25,988 bases of DNA from DAOUEH01 sp034430515 (lineage in GTDB: Bacteria > Chloroflexota > Dehalococcoidia > Dehalococcoidales > RBG-16-60-22): assembly GCA_034430515.1 (NCBI GenBank), contig DAOUEP010000005.1, positions 1 through 25,988 on the forward strand. The letters run 5' to 3'. Every line of letters begins with the position of its first letter. The stretch's first letter is position 1. The notes under the pieces are model-generated. The model was not told the origin of the DNA, did no database searches, and worked only from the letters and a program-made list of their open reading frames with translations. This document shows, piece by piece, positions 1-7,052 of this stretch. The position numbers and the translations under genes are program-made.

Positions 1-203
1 CGAGCGCCAGCGACAAGTCCCTGACGCGGGAGCTGATCTACGCCGGCATCGTCATGCAGCTCAAGGTGCTCGACCACATCATCATCGGGGATAACCGCTA
101 TTACAGCTTCGCCGGAGAAGGGCTCATCGAGGAGTACCATACGGACTACCTGAATCTGAAATTGCGGGGCACCGCCGAGGCCAGACGGCGCACCCGCCAA
201 TAG
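1..203 (+). CDS. radC: RadC-like JAB/MPN-domain protein, C-terminal part only
   Basis: The gene enters from the left edge and its frame is open from base 3 to a TAG stop at 201-203, giving 66 residues. The visible part begins SASDKSLTREL and continues with LDHIIIGDNRYYSFAGEGL. This matches the end of the RadC/JAB domain, where a Ser and Asp of the metal site (S-x(2)-D after the HxH motif) are followed by the VLDHIIIG strand and Y-S-F. The HxH zinc ligands would lie to the left of the window. After the usual RadC end there is an extra basic tail of about 20 residues ending in RRRTRQ. RadC family proteins are metal-dependent-peptidase-fold proteins whose cellular role is still debated, so function is not inferred further. 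The gene converges on the alkyltransferase with four bases between the stops. Confidence 0.8.
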   Translation, partial: SASDKSLTRELIYAGIVMQLKVLDHIIIGDNRYYSFAGEGLIEEYHTDYLNLKLRGTAEARRRTRQ

Positions 204-207
204 CCGG

Positions 208-705
208 TTAGAGCCGGTTACCCTCCAGCCGCAGCAGGTAGCGTTTCAAGGCCAGCCCCCCGTAGAAACCGCCCAGCCCGGAACTTCCCAGCACGCGGTG
301 GCAGGGGACGATGACGGCGATGGGGTTACGGCCAATCGCCTGCCCCACCGCCCGCGCCGCCCCCGGCTGCCCGATTTGCCCGGCCAGCCAGCCGTAAGTG
401 CGCGTCTGGCCGTAGGGAATTGCCCGCGCCGCCCGCCAGACCCGGCGCTGGAAGGGCGTGGCCGCGCTCAAGTCCAGCTTATCGGGGAATTCCGCCGGGC
501 GGCCGGAGAAATACGCCCGCAGGCGCCCCATTAAGTCCTCGAAGGGGGCGGGGTTCTCGGCGGCGTCTTCGGCCAGCAGCCGGCGGGCTTCCTGTTCCGA
601 AGGGAGGGGCAGCTCCAGGCGGCGCAGTCCCGCGCTGGATGCCAGCAGGCCCACCCAGCCGGCGTCGGTGGGGAAAACAGTGTAATACAGTCCCTCGGTC
701 ATCAC
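208..705 (-). CDS. ogt: Methylated-DNA--protein-cysteine S-methyltransferase (Ogt/MGMT)
   Basis: This suicide repair protein moves the alkyl group from O6-alkylguanine (or O4-alkylthymine) in DNA to its own cysteine. The active-site motif PCHRV is present with Cys135. It is preceded by the DNA-binding helix-turn-helix region (TPFQRRVW, then GQTRTYGWLAGQIG and RAVGQAIGRNP) and followed by the GFYGGLALKRYLLRLEG block, all in the order normal for the family. The length of 165 residues is that of a stand-alone Ogt without an Ada domain. The start given is GTG at 705; an ATG directly follows at 702 and is equally possible. It lies 17 bases after the stop of the small membrane protein gene and could be the last gene of that minus-strand cluster. 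No separate promoter is evident. Confidence 0.92.
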   Translation of the reverse strand: MMTEGLYYTVFPTDAGWVGLLASSAGLRRLELPLPSEQEARRLLAEDAAENPAPFEDLMGRLRAYFSGRPAEFPDKLDLSAATPFQRRVWRAARAIPYGQTRTYGWLAGQIGQPGAARAVGQAIGRNPIAVIVPCHRVLGSSGLGGFYGGLALKRYLLRLEGNRL

Positions 706-722
706 GGCACCCGGATAAAAGG

Positions 723-977
723 CTAGGACTTGCTCGCCAGGTGGCGGGCGTAAAGGGCGCCGCCGATAATGAGCACGATGCCCAGGATGATGCTGACCAG
801 GATTTTCACCAGCTGCGGCAGGTCCATGCTCAGGAAATAGGCGTAGGTCATGATGGCGGCCACGATGGACACGCCGTAGCTGACGGAGTGCGCCCTGACG
901 CCCCTTTCCTTAATCGCCCAGGCGACAAACCAGGCGATGAACCCCAGCGTGGCTATAATGGCAACGGCGACGGCCAT
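723..977 (-). CDS. Small hypothetical membrane protein (84 aa)
   Basis: I do not recognise a family. The 84 residues contain two to three hydrophobic segments: about residues 3-22, a middle segment about 33-48, and a strongly hydrophobic one about 57-75. A positively charged loop (KERGVRAH) follows the first segment and the C-terminus is basic (ARHLASKS). It is most likely an inner-membrane protein. The ATG lies three bases after the stop of the preceding 58-residue membrane gene, and GGGGTGG in front of it can serve as ribosome binding site, so the two are probably translated together. The position as third gene behind a promoter-driven membrane-anchored protein suggests one three-protein membrane unit, but the function is unknown. 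Confidence 0.7.
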   Translation of the reverse strand: MAVAVAIIATLGFIAWFVAWAIKERGVRAHSVSYGVSIVAAIMTYAYFLSMDLPQLVKILVSIILGIVLIIGGALYARHLASKS

Positions 978-980
978 AGG

Positions 981-1157
981 CTACCACCCCAATCCCTGGA
1001 AAAATTTGCCCAGAAAGGCGAACAGCCCCACCGTGAGCAGCAGCGCCCCTATCTTGCCGACTTCGGACAGGTAGCTGACGTACTCCGCCGCCAGATATCC
1101 GACACCGGCAATGCAGAGGAGGATGCCGAAACCGTATAAAATGTATTCCAGTTTCAT
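981..1157 (-). CDS. Very small hypothetical membrane protein (58 aa)
   Basis: Reading the minus strand from ATG at 1155-1157 to TAG at 981-983 gives 58 residues beginning MKLEYILYGFGILLCIAGVG and ending FFQGLGW. There are two hydrophobic stretches, about residues 5-24 and 36-52, separated by a short charged loop (SEVGK), so it looks like a helical hairpin in the membrane. A good ribosome binding site (GGGAG) stands six bases before the ATG. The gene sits between the anchored protein (stop at 1175) and the 84-residue membrane protein with only a few bases on each side. This arrangement, the RBS and the open frame support it as a real gene that is easy to miss because of its size. No family recognised. 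Confidence 0.65.
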   Translation of the reverse strand: MKLEYILYGFGILLCIAGVGYLAAEYVSYLSEVGKIGALLLTVGLFAFLGKFFQGLGW

Positions 1158-1174
1158 GTTGTTACTCCCGGCCG

Positions 1175-1696
1175 CTACCCGGACGGCGTGACGACTACCT
1201 CTTTGGCGGGATAAATGATGGGCTGGATGTTCACCCGGATGCGGCGCTCTACCTCGCCGCGGGTAATAACCATGATGGCATTATAGTACTCGTCCTCGGG
1301 GAAATCGGCGGGGCGCACTTCGGCGGCCACCAGCGTCCAGGTAAGCTCGGCTTCGGCGAAAGCCCCGGCGGAGAGGGTCGCCGCCGCCAGGTCGGCTATT
1401 TTATCCTGCCCGTACCACAGCGTTACCGCCACGGGGGCCTCGTAGGCCGAGAAGCGGCGGTTGGCCACCGTGTAGGTGAACTCGATATCACTGCCCTCGG
1501 TAGCCGCCGACGGAATATAATAGCCGAACTCGTTATTATCGTCCCACTGGTCGCCATCCACGTGCTGGACAAAGAGGCCGTTATCCATAACGAGGCTATC
1601 GTAGAGGCCGATATACCCGTCGAAGACGAAGATAAGGATAATCCCCAGCAGACAGACCAGCGTCAGGGCCAGGTAGATGTAATTCTTTCTCGCCAC
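1175..1696 (-). CDS. Membrane-anchored extracytoplasmic protein, hypothetical
   Basis: With a GTG start at 1696 the product is 173 residues. The N-terminus is a short basic stretch (MARKN) followed by one hydrophobic helix at about residues 7-26, then a polar domain rich in Asp, Tyr and beta-branched residues. That domain is probably a beta-sandwich outside the membrane. I do not recognise the family. The longer reading from another GTG at 1729 is rejected because the -10 box of a good promoter lies inside it (1720-1725). The start at 1696 has the purine-rich AAGGGGAAAG in front. It is the first gene of a likely operon with the two small membrane proteins that follow. Confidence 0.68.
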   Translation of the reverse strand: MARKNYIYLALTLVCLLGIILIFVFDGYIGLYDSLVMDNGLFVQHVDGDQWDDNNEFGYYIPSAATEGSDIEFTYTVANRRFSAYEAPVAVTLWYGQDKIADLAAATLSAGAFAEAELTWTLVAAEVRPADFPEDEYYNAIMVITRGEVERRIRVNIQPIIYPAKEVVVTPSG

Positions 1697-1719
1697 GGTC
1701 GCTTTCCCCTTCCGGGAAC

Positions 1720-1748
1720 AGTATGGCACTCCGGCGTGTCGCTGTCAA
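1720..1748 (-). promoter_or_regulatory. Sigma70-like promoter of the membrane-protein cluster
   Basis: On the minus strand, TTGACA (1743-1748) is followed after exactly 17 bases by CATACT (1720-1725). The predicted transcript starts near 1713, about 17 bases before the GTG at 1696 and with the ribosome binding site in between. The promoter lies in the short gap after the hpf stop, so the three membrane genes need not depend on hpf transcription. Confidence 0.7.
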
Positions 1749-1755
1749 CAACGCC

Positions 1756-2304
1756 CTAGCGAAACTCCGGCTCGATGATGCCGTAGTTGCCATCGCGGCG
1801 GCGGTAGAGCAGCCGCACCTCGCCGGCGTCGGCATCGAAGAAGAGGAAGAAGCTGTGGCCAAGCTCTTCCATCCGCGCGATGGCGGCTTCCTGGGTCATC
1901 GGCTCGACCGGGAAGCGCTTCGTCTTGACCACCCGCCGCTCGTCCGCTTCCGGCTCGGCCTGGCTATACTTGCCCCGGGCCAGGGGGCTGCCCCGCCCGC
2001 GGTCGTAGAGCTTGCCCTTGCGCCGCTCCAGCTGCCGGGTCATCACGGCGGCCACTTTGTCCACGGCCCGGAGCAGGTCTTCGCCGCGCTCCTCGCCGTG
2101 AAAGACGGCGCCGCCCACGCCGCTATTAACGGTTACGCGCACCAGGTAGCGCTGCTGCGGCGACTTGGTGCCCTCCTCGGAGACCTCCACCTTGACGTCG
2201 ATGATGTCGGGCAGGTGCCGGTCGAGCTTGCTCAGCTTGCGCTCGATGTACGCCTGCACCGGCGGGGTTACTTCCAGGTTAGTCCCGGCAATCTGTAGCT
2301 CCAT
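1756..2304 (-). CDS. hpf: Ribosome hibernation promoting factor, long form
   Basis: Long HPF binds the decoding centre of idle 30S subunits and, through its C-terminal domain, joins two 70S ribosomes into inactive 100S dimers. Residues 1-100 form the HPF/RaiA domain (MELQIAGTNLEVTPPVQAYI, then KLSKLDRHLPDIIDVKVEV and a basic helix around RQLERRKGK). A linker of about 25 residues follows. The C-terminal dimerisation domain begins near VVKTKRFPVEPMTQEAAIARM and carries the typical GHSFFLFFDADAGEVRLLYRRRDGNYGIIEP. At 182 residues this is the normal long-form length. GGAGGAG precedes the ATG by about nine bases. It lies 44 bases behind comF with no terminator seen, so it is probably transcribed with zinc ribbon - comF. 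Confidence 0.95.
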   Translation of the reverse strand: MELQIAGTNLEVTPPVQAYIERKLSKLDRHLPDIIDVKVEVSEEGTKSPQQRYLVRVTVNSGVGGAVFHGEERGEDLLRAVDKVAAVMTRQLERRKGKLYDRGRGSPLARGKYSQAEPEADERRVVKTKRFPVEPMTQEAAIARMEELGHSFFLFFDADAGEVRLLYRRRDGNYGIIEPEFR

Positions 2305-2348
2305 AGCGATTCACTCCTCCAGCGCGCGTTACTTACTGCTTCTTTACA

Positions 2349-3062
2349 CTACGCCTCCAGGGCCAGCACCAGCCCCCACACCGAGGCGGCCCCGGCATCT
2401 TTGAGCGCGCCCGCCGCCGCGTTGAGGGTGGCCCCGGAGGTGGATACGTCGTCAATTAATATTACCCGCTTCCCGGCGACGGTCCCGGGGCGGGGGCAGG
2501 CAAAGGCCCCGGCCACGTTGCGCTGGCGCTCCGCCTCCCCCGACGACCTCACCTGGGGCGGGGCGTAGGTGGTGCGGACCAGGGCGTTTTCGGCCACCGG
2601 CAGCCCGCTGAGTTTGCCCAGCTCCCCGGCCAGCCGGGCGCTCTGGTTGTAGCCCCGCTCGCGGAGGCGGCGGGGGTGCAGCGGCACCGCTACCAGGACG
2701 TCGGCGGGCAGGGAATAGCGGCGGAGACAGTCGTCGAGAAAGCCGGCCAGTTGCGGCGCCAGCGCCCGCAGGTTGCGGTACTTGAGCTCGTGGACGGCCC
2801 GGCGTATCACGCCCTCGAAGAGGAAGGGAGCCCGGATGCCGTCGATTTGGTCGCCCATGTCGGCGCAGCCGGGGCAGACCGGCCCGCCATCCCCGGGGCG
2901 CCCGCAGCGGGGGCAGACGGGGGGCAGGATAGCCGGCAGTTTCTCCCGGCAGGCGGCGCAGATATAATTACCTTCCCCGCCGCAGCCGATGCACCACCGC
3001 GGGAAAAGCAGGTCGAGTGCTATCCTCTTGAGAGTTCTAACCGGAGGATGCACGTTCACCAC
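2349..3062 (-). CDS. comF: ComF family amidophosphoribosyltransferase-like protein
   Basis: Members of this family carry an N-terminal zinc finger and a C-terminal type I phosphoribosyltransferase fold; in naturally competent bacteria ComF is needed for DNA uptake. Here four CxxC pairs lie at C24/C27, C35/C38, C50/C53 and C63/C66. The conserved VPLHPRRLRERGYNQS follows at about 126-141, and the PRPP-binding loop IDDVSTSGAT at 203-212. The 237 residues are normal for the family. The start is uncertain: two GTG codons lie at 3062 and 3059 and neither has a strong ribosome binding site. It lies 31 bases after the zinc ribbon gene and 44 bases before hpf. The presence of comF alone is not evidence of competence. 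Confidence 0.9.
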   Translation of the reverse strand: MVNVHPPVRTLKRIALDLLFPRWCIGCGGEGNYICAACREKLPAILPPVCPRCGRPGDGGPVCPGCADMGDQIDGIRAPFLFEGVIRRAVHELKYRNLRALAPQLAGFLDDCLRRYSLPADVLVAVPLHPRRLRERGYNQSARLAGELGKLSGLPVAENALVRTTYAPPQVRSSGEAERQRNVAGAFACPRPGTVAGKRVILIDDVSTSGATLNAAAGALKDAGAASVWGLVLALEA

Positions 3063-3093
3063 CCGTATTTTCAGCTGTGAAGACGCCCCGGCC

Positions 3094-3306
3094 CTAGCGG
3101 TTGCGGGAGTTGTGGAGCGCGCCGCTCATGATGGGCTCGTTGATATAAACGTCACCGTTGCGGATTTTCAGGTTGTAACCGCAATCCGGATTGGTGCAGA
3201 CCCAGGCCTTATAACGGATTGACGCCCCCTGGCTGCCGAAATCGGAAAGGGGCACCAAATCACCGCTGCCGCACTTTTGACACTTGGGGAAACCGAACTG
3301 TTCCAT
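3094..3306 (-). CDS. Small zinc-ribbon protein (70 aa), hypothetical
   Basis: The product has 70 residues with two cysteine pairs, C9/C12 (PKCQKCGSG) and C37/C42 (WVCTNPDCGYN). This is the pattern of a small zinc ribbon, so one bound zinc is inferred. Nothing else identifies a partner or reaction. The ATG at 3306 is chosen over upstream possibilities because GGGAGGAGG stands about seven bases in front of it and because the promoter at 3349-3378 would lie inside a longer reading. It is first in a likely operon with comF and hpf. Confidence 0.72.
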   Translation of the reverse strand: MEQFGFPKCQKCGSGDLVPLSDFGSQGASIRYKAWVCTNPDCGYNLKIRNGDVYINEPIMSGALHNSRNR

Positions 3307-3348
3307 AGGGGTCCTCCTCCCAACCGAAATATGGTGTGAGCCGCTTTC

Positions 3349-3378
3349 AGTATACCCCAAAGGGAAAGAGGTTGACAA
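3349..3378 (-). promoter_or_regulatory. Sigma70-like promoter of zinc ribbon - comF - hpf
   Basis: TTGTCA (3373-3378) and TATACT (3349-3354) on the minus strand are separated by 18 bases. Transcription would start near 3342, giving a leader of about 36 bases that contains the strong ribosome binding site of the zinc-ribbon gene. Confidence 0.65.
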
Positions 3379-3428
3379 GGGTATCCGGTCGGAGGAGCCG
3401 TTAAATGAAGGGGCGGCGCGCCGGTCGG

Positions 3429-4439
3429 CTAGCTGGCCTTCTGCTGCACCAGCGTGATTAAGATGGCGGTGATAACGGGGTCGAACTGGGAGCCGCTGCA
3501 GGCCAGCAGCTCCTCGATGGCGCTGGCCGCGGTCATCGCCGGCCGGTAAGGCCGGTTGGAAATCATCGCCTGGTAGGCATCGGCCACGGCGATGATGCGT
3601 GCCCCCACCGGGATGTCCCTGCCGCGGAGCGACTGGTTGAAGCCGCCGCCGTCGTAGTGGTCGTGGTGGTGCGATATTATCTCCACCACGTTATCGTTGA
3701 CGAAGGGCTTGACCAGCGAGGGGCCGACGACGGCGTGCGTCATGATGTGCCGGTACTCGCCGGGGGTGAGCTCGCCGGGCTTGTTGAGGATGTCCGGGTC
3801 GACGGCTATCTTGCCCACGTCGTGGAGCAGGGCCGCCCAGCGCAGGTCTTCCAACTCGTCCTCGTCCAGCCGGCGCCGCCGGCCGATGGCCAGGGCCATC
3901 TCCATCACCTGGTGGGAATGGCCGTAGGTGTAATTGTCCACCGCCTCCAGCGTATTGATGAGGGCCTCGATAGCGCCCAGGAAAAGCTGGCGCGGCCCGG
4001 CCCGGCGGCTGTGGCGCCGCACGCTCCGGAAGTAGTGCTGTATCTCCAGAATCACGCGGCGCTTGTCCAGCGTGCCGTTGATGCTCTGCAAGACCTGCTC
4101 GAAACGGAAGGGCTTGCGGATGTAGTCCTGAGCGCCGTCCTTGATGCACTGGGCGATGACGCGGTTGTCGTTAACGCCGCTGGCCATAATGACCGAGGTG
4201 CCGGGGAACTTCTCCGTCATCTCCGGCAGGACCTCGTTGCCGGGCCGTCCCGGCATGTTGATATCCATGATGACCAGGTCGGTGGGGTCGCTCTTGAGCT
4301 TCTCCAGGGCCTGCTCGCCGTCGCCGGCCTCGGCGCAGGTATAGCCGCGCATCTCCAGTCCCTTGTTGAGGATGCCCCTGAGCGCTTCCTCGTCATCAAC
4401 CAGCAGGATGCTTTCTTTCTTATCGGCCTTCGTTGTCAT
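3429..4439 (-). CDS. Response regulator with HD-GYP-type output domain
   Basis: The N-terminal receiver domain (about 1-125) has the acidic pair D15/D16, the phospho-acceptor D59 (DLVIMDINMPG) and K109 (RKPF). The C-terminal HD-GYP domain (about 155-330) has HD at 206-207 in LLHDVGK, then MTHAVVGP and HHHDHYDGGGF at 257-267. HD-GYP proteins usually hydrolyse cyclic di-GMP. Here the GYP signature reads GFN (G266-F267-N268), so substrate or partner interaction may differ while the metal ligands look intact. The 336-residue reading starts at ATG 4439, which has GGAGG seven bases upstream; a longer upstream reading would run through the promoter. No sensor kinase is adjacent, so the activating partner is unknown. 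Confidence 0.9.
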   Translation of the reverse strand: MTTKADKKESILLVDDEEALRGILNKGLEMRGYTCAEAGDGEQALEKLKSDPTDLVIMDINMPGRPGNEVLPEMTEKFPGTSVIMASGVNDNRVIAQCIKDGAQDYIRKPFRFEQVLQSINGTLDKRRVILEIQHYFRSVRRHSRRAGPRQLFLGAIEALINTLEAVDNYTYGHSHQVMEMALAIGRRRRLDEDELEDLRWAALLHDVGKIAVDPDILNKPGELTPGEYRHIMTHAVVGPSLVKPFVNDNVVEIISHHHDHYDGGGFNQSLRGRDIPVGARIIAVADAYQAMISNRPYRPAMTAASAIEELLACSGSQFDPVITAILITLVQQKAS

Positions 4440-4479
4440 CCGGCGCCTCCGGGTTTTTGGGTTGTTCCGGTACATATTG

Positions 4480-4508
4480 TAGTTAACAGTGACTAAACAA
4501 AACGTCAA
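4480..4508 (-). promoter_or_regulatory. Probable promoter of the HD-GYP response regulator
   Basis: TTGACG (4503-4508) and TAACTA (4480-4485) on the minus strand are separated by 17 bases in a locally AT-rich stretch. The predicted leader is about 35 bases and ends with GGAGG before the ATG at 4439. The -10 box is a moderate match, and a TACAAT lies four bases further downstream. Confidence 0.5.
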
Positions 4509-4585
4509 TTTAGCTACAAGACGTGTAAATATTTGGTAAACATTTTCGCCTTATAGCAATACCCTGAGGGGCGGCGGGGCAAACT

Positions 4586-4686
4586 CACGGGCTAAGCGGC
4601 GGATGCCGCGAGGGCGTTTACCCGCCGAAGCCTTGTGCGCAGGTGGGGCCCGGGTAGGAATAGATAACTCCGATGGGGCGAGGCGG
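4586..4686 (+). repeat. Dispersed intergenic repeat, copy A (long form)
   Basis: This copy begins CACGGGCTAAGCGGCGGATG, continues with a 27-base hairpin-capable insert (CCCGCC at 4621 pairing with GGTGGG at 4642-4647), and ends with GGGTAGGAATAGATAACTCC and a G-rich tail. It aligns along its whole length with the copy at 16421-16520 and, minus the insert, with those at 12881 and 22674. It fills the space between the HD-GYP gene and the 3' end of thpR. No coding potential is seen. The rest of the 253-base gap holds only the promoter above. Confidence 0.7.
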
Positions 4687-4692
4687 AAAACC

Positions 4693-5271
4693 CTACCCCA
4701 GGTTGACCGAGCCGATGCGACTGTAGATAGGCCCCTCGCGGGTAAGCTGGCTCCGCATCAGGTAAATGGCGTCAACGGTGAACTCGCCGCCGTCCTCAAA
4801 GCCGGCCGCCTTAACCAGCTCTCCCAACGCCTGCCGCTCCGGCGGGCTGGCCCCGTCCCGGACGCGCCCCAGGGTGAGGTGCGGCGCGAAGGGGCGCTTC
4901 TCCGGGGTGAATCCCAGCGGCTCCAATCCCGTCTCGATGCGCTTCTGCAGGCCCGCCAGCCGGGCCGTATCCCCGCCCAGGCCCACCCAGACCACCCGCA
5001 CCCGCCGGGGGTCGGGGAAAACGCCCAGGCCGTCAACCCCCAGGCGCAGGGGGGCCTCGCCGCGGGCGGCCTCCGTGATGGCGGCGGTGATGCGGCCGGT
5101 GATGCCGGCGCCGATATTGCCCAGGAACTGCAAGGTCAGGTGCAGGCTATCGGGCGCCACCCACTTAACCGGCGCCGCCGCGCCCGCTCGCAGTTGCGCC
5201 TGAACCTGGGCCAGCTTCGCCTTTATCGGGGGCGGCAGGGCCACGGCGACGAACGCGCGCATCTCTTCCAT
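4693..5271 (-). CDS. thpR: RNA 2',3'-cyclic phosphodiesterase (2H family)
   Basis: ThpR/LigT proteins belong to the 2H phosphoesterase superfamily and open 2',3'-cyclic phosphates at RNA ends; some also show RNA ligase activity. Both signature motifs are present: HLTL with H44 (LHLTLQFLGN) and HLTL with H131 (FAPHLTLGRV). The start RAFVAVALP and the stretch RVVWVGL are also typical. The length of 192 residues is normal. The start may be ATG 5271 or the in-frame ATG at 5262 (MRAF), which fits the family slightly better. It lies eight bases behind the amidohydrolase gene and is the last of the apparent rplY - amidohydrolase - thpR unit. Confidence 0.92.
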   Translation of the reverse strand: MEEMRAFVAVALPPPIKAKLAQVQAQLRAGAAAPVKWVAPDSLHLTLQFLGNIGAGITGRITAAITEAARGEAPLRLGVDGLGVFPDPRRVRVVWVGLGGDTARLAGLQKRIETGLEPLGFTPEKRPFAPHLTLGRVRDGASPPERQALGELVKAAGFEDGGEFTVDAIYLMRSQLTREGPIYSRIGSVNLG

Positions 5272-5279
5272 AACGGGGC

Positions 5280-6119
5280 CTATATCCCCAGCAGCCGGCG
5301 GGCGTTGCCGGCCAGGATGGCGTCCTTCTCGGCGAAGGTAAGCTCGGCTTCGTCAATCTCCTTGAGGATGCGCGCGGGCGGCATGACGGGGTAGTCGCTG
5401 CCGAAGAGGATTCTATCGGCGCCAACGAGGTCGATGGCGCGGCGGTAGACCTCCGGCCGGTAGAGAAAGGGCGAGGCGGCCGTATCAAAATAGCAGTTCG
5501 CCAGGGCGGTCCGCACCTCCGGCATCAGGGCGTAGAAGGGCAGGCCGCCGCCCCAGTGGGCGCAGACGACGGGTATATCGGGGAAGCTTACGATGAAGGG
5601 ATAGAGGACTCCCGGCGTGGCCGCCCCCTTGCCCGGATAGACGTGCCCCACCGGCTCCGAGGCGTGCACCAGCAGGATGAGGCCGTACTCCCGCAGCAAG
5701 GCGGCCAGCGGCTCCATCCGCCCGCTATTGATGAAATCCGCCTCCGGCAGGTCGGGCCTTATCTCGCCGATGCCGCGGGCGCCGGCAAGGGCGCAGCGCG
5801 TCAGCTCCGCCAGCGAGGCGTCGTCGGTCAGCGAGGGGGCGGTACAGAAAGCGAGCAGGCGACCGGGGTAACGCGCCGCCGCTTCCAGGATGTAGTCGTT
5901 GGCCTCGCGGCACAGCTCCGGGGTGCTCCAGGCGTAGCTGACGACCACGGAGCGGTCTATACCTGCCGCGTCCATGGCGGCGATGAGGTCGTCGGCGGTG
6001 GCGATTTGGACTTTTTCGCCGGCGTAGATAGCGGCGAAGTTAGCATCTTTTTCCACCCAGCGGCTGTGGTCGGCCTTGAGGCACGGCGGCAGCACGTGCG
6101 TGTGGAAATCGATTATCAT
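5280..6119 (-). CDS. Amidohydrolase 2 family metal-dependent hydrolase
   Basis: The 279 residues form a TIM-barrel metal hydrolase of the amidohydrolase-2 (PF04909-like) group. Metal and catalytic positions are visible in order: H6 and H8 (DFHTHVLP), E119 (GIGEIRPD), H152 (LLVHASEP), H188 (CAHWGGG) and D242 (GSDYP). Family members include decarboxylases and lactone hydrolases, so the substrate cannot be named. I start at ATG 6119 because MIIDFHTH is the normal beginning of the family. An upstream in-frame extension of 48 Arg/Pro-rich residues would be translated from the region just after the rplY stop and is not credible. The gene lies 40 bases after rplY. Confidence 0.88.
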   Translation of the reverse strand: MIIDFHTHVLPPCLKADHSRWVEKDANFAAIYAGEKVQIATADDLIAAMDAAGIDRSVVVSYAWSTPELCREANDYILEAAARYPGRLLAFCTAPSLTDDASLAELTRCALAGARGIGEIRPDLPEADFINSGRMEPLAALLREYGLILLVHASEPVGHVYPGKGAATPGVLYPFIVSFPDIPVVCAHWGGGLPFYALMPEVRTALANCYFDTAASPFLYRPEVYRRAIDLVGADRILFGSDYPVMPPARILKEIDEAELTFAEKDAILAGNARRLLGI

Positions 6120-6159
6120 CGTCAAACCCGGGCCGGCGGCAAGATGGAGGCGGGGGAGG

Positions 6160-6858
6160 CTATTCCCTCTCCTTGCCCCCGGCTTCCTTCTCCGCGGCCG
6201 GTTTCTCCCCACCTTCCTCGGCTTTGGCCTCGCCCTCGGCGCCCTCCTCGGCCTCTTCCCCACCCTCGGCCACGACCGCCTCTTCCTCCTCGGGCCTCAC
6301 CATGACCTCGGTGACCTTAACGATAAGCTGCTCGGGGTCGGCGTGGACGGTTATATCCGGGTCGAGGACGATGTCTTTAACCAGAACCGGCTGCTCCAGC
6401 TCCTCCAGCGTGCTTATGTCAACTTCTATCTGCGGCGGCACCTTGTCCGGCAGGCACTCGATGGGCAGCTCGGTAATGCCGTGGACCAGCATACGGTTCT
6501 TGCCTTTCATCGCCGGGGACTCGCCGATGATGACGATGGGCACGTTGACGGCCATCTTCTCGCCCTTCTTCACCTGGTAAAAGTCCACGTGCAGCAGGTA
6601 GCGGCCCAGGGCGTCCGTCTGCACCTCGCGGACGAAGACGCTCTTCGCCTCGTCGTCGCCTTCAATTTTAAGGCTAATCAGGCGCGTCTCCCCGGCGTGG
6701 GAGAGAATGCTCCTCAGTTCGGCGGTGTCGCACTGCAGCGACTGCGAGTCAATCCCGTGCCCGAAAAGGTGGGCCGGGGTTATTCCCTGCCGCCGGAGGA
6801 AGCGGTTCTTCTTGCCGAGGACTTCCCTCCGGGCGGCCTTAAGGTTCAGTTCTTCCAT
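6160..6858 (-). CDS. rplY: 50S ribosomal protein L25, CTC-type with acidic tail
   Basis: L25 binds 5S rRNA in the central protuberance of the large subunit. Residues 1-95 form the 5S-binding domain (LNLKAARREVLGKKNRFLRR, ITPAHLFG, LLHVDFYQV). Residues 96-188 form the second beta-rich domain of the general-stress CTC form. From about residue 189 the chain becomes an almost pure Glu/Ala/Gly tail of some 44 residues, ending KEAGGKERE. Such tails occur in long L25 proteins and are probably disordered. GGGGAATGAG before the ATG can serve as ribosome binding site. A promoter candidate lies at 6882-6910, back to back with that of the alanine-rich gene. Total length is 232 residues. Confidence 0.95.
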   Translation of the reverse strand: MEELNLKAARREVLGKKNRFLRRQGITPAHLFGHGIDSQSLQCDTAELRSILSHAGETRLISLKIEGDDEAKSVFVREVQTDALGRYLLHVDFYQVKKGEKMAVNVPIVIIGESPAMKGKNRMLVHGITELPIECLPDKVPPQIEVDISTLEELEQPVLVKDIVLDPDITVHADPEQLIVKVTEVMVRPEEEEAVVAEGGEEAEEGAEGEAKAEEGGEKPAAEKEAGGKERE

Positions 6859-6881
6859 CTCATTCCCCTTTCACCCTGTCA

Positions 6882-6910
6882 ATTTAAGCATATCCGGGCC
6901 GAAAAATCAA
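6882..6910 (-). promoter_or_regulatory. Probable promoter of rplY
   Basis: TTGATT (6905-6910) and TTAAAT (6882-6887) are separated by 17 bases on the minus strand, giving a leader of about 17 bases before the rplY ATG. Each box matches four of six consensus positions. The remainder of the 194-base gap to the next gene holds the divergent promoter and leader of the alanine-rich gene. Confidence 0.42.
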
Positions 6911-6958
6911 TCGTAACCGCTCGCGGCGCGGGCCGCCCGGCCAGCTTTACCAGCTGGC

Positions 6959-6987
6959 TTGACAGTTCCCTCCAAAACGACTAATCT
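6959..6987 (+). promoter_or_regulatory. Promoter of the alanine-rich repeat protein
   Basis: A consensus TTGACA (6959-6964) is followed after 17 bases by TAATCT (6982-6987). The transcript would begin near 6994 and have a leader of nearly 60 bases with GGAAGGGG before the ATG at 7053. Confidence 0.65.
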
Positions 6988-7052
6988 AGGGAACGAGACC
7001 ACCCGGAAACCCGCCGGCATGACGCAACGTCAGCGTCTTGGGAAGGGGAAAA

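Noticed and set aside
200..220. Short direct repeat AGCCGGTTA at the radC/ogt junction
   Set aside because: Nine bases in tandem over two stop regions is too short to be taken as an attachment site or target duplication without other signs of integration.
4586..4686. Repeat copy as a known riboswitch
   Set aside because: I could not match the conserved core of cobalamin, TPP, glycine, SAM or cyclic di-GMP riboswitches, and the copies do not stand in front of a consistent class of gene.
6120..6263. N-terminal Arg/Pro-rich extension of the amidohydrolase
   Set aside because: It overlaps the end of rplY and has no family support; MIIDFHTH is the normal start.
6871..6881. TTGACA on the minus strand just before rplY as its -35 box
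   Set aside because: It is only about 20 bases from the ATG, leaving no room for a -10 and start point; the boxes at 6882-6910 fit better.
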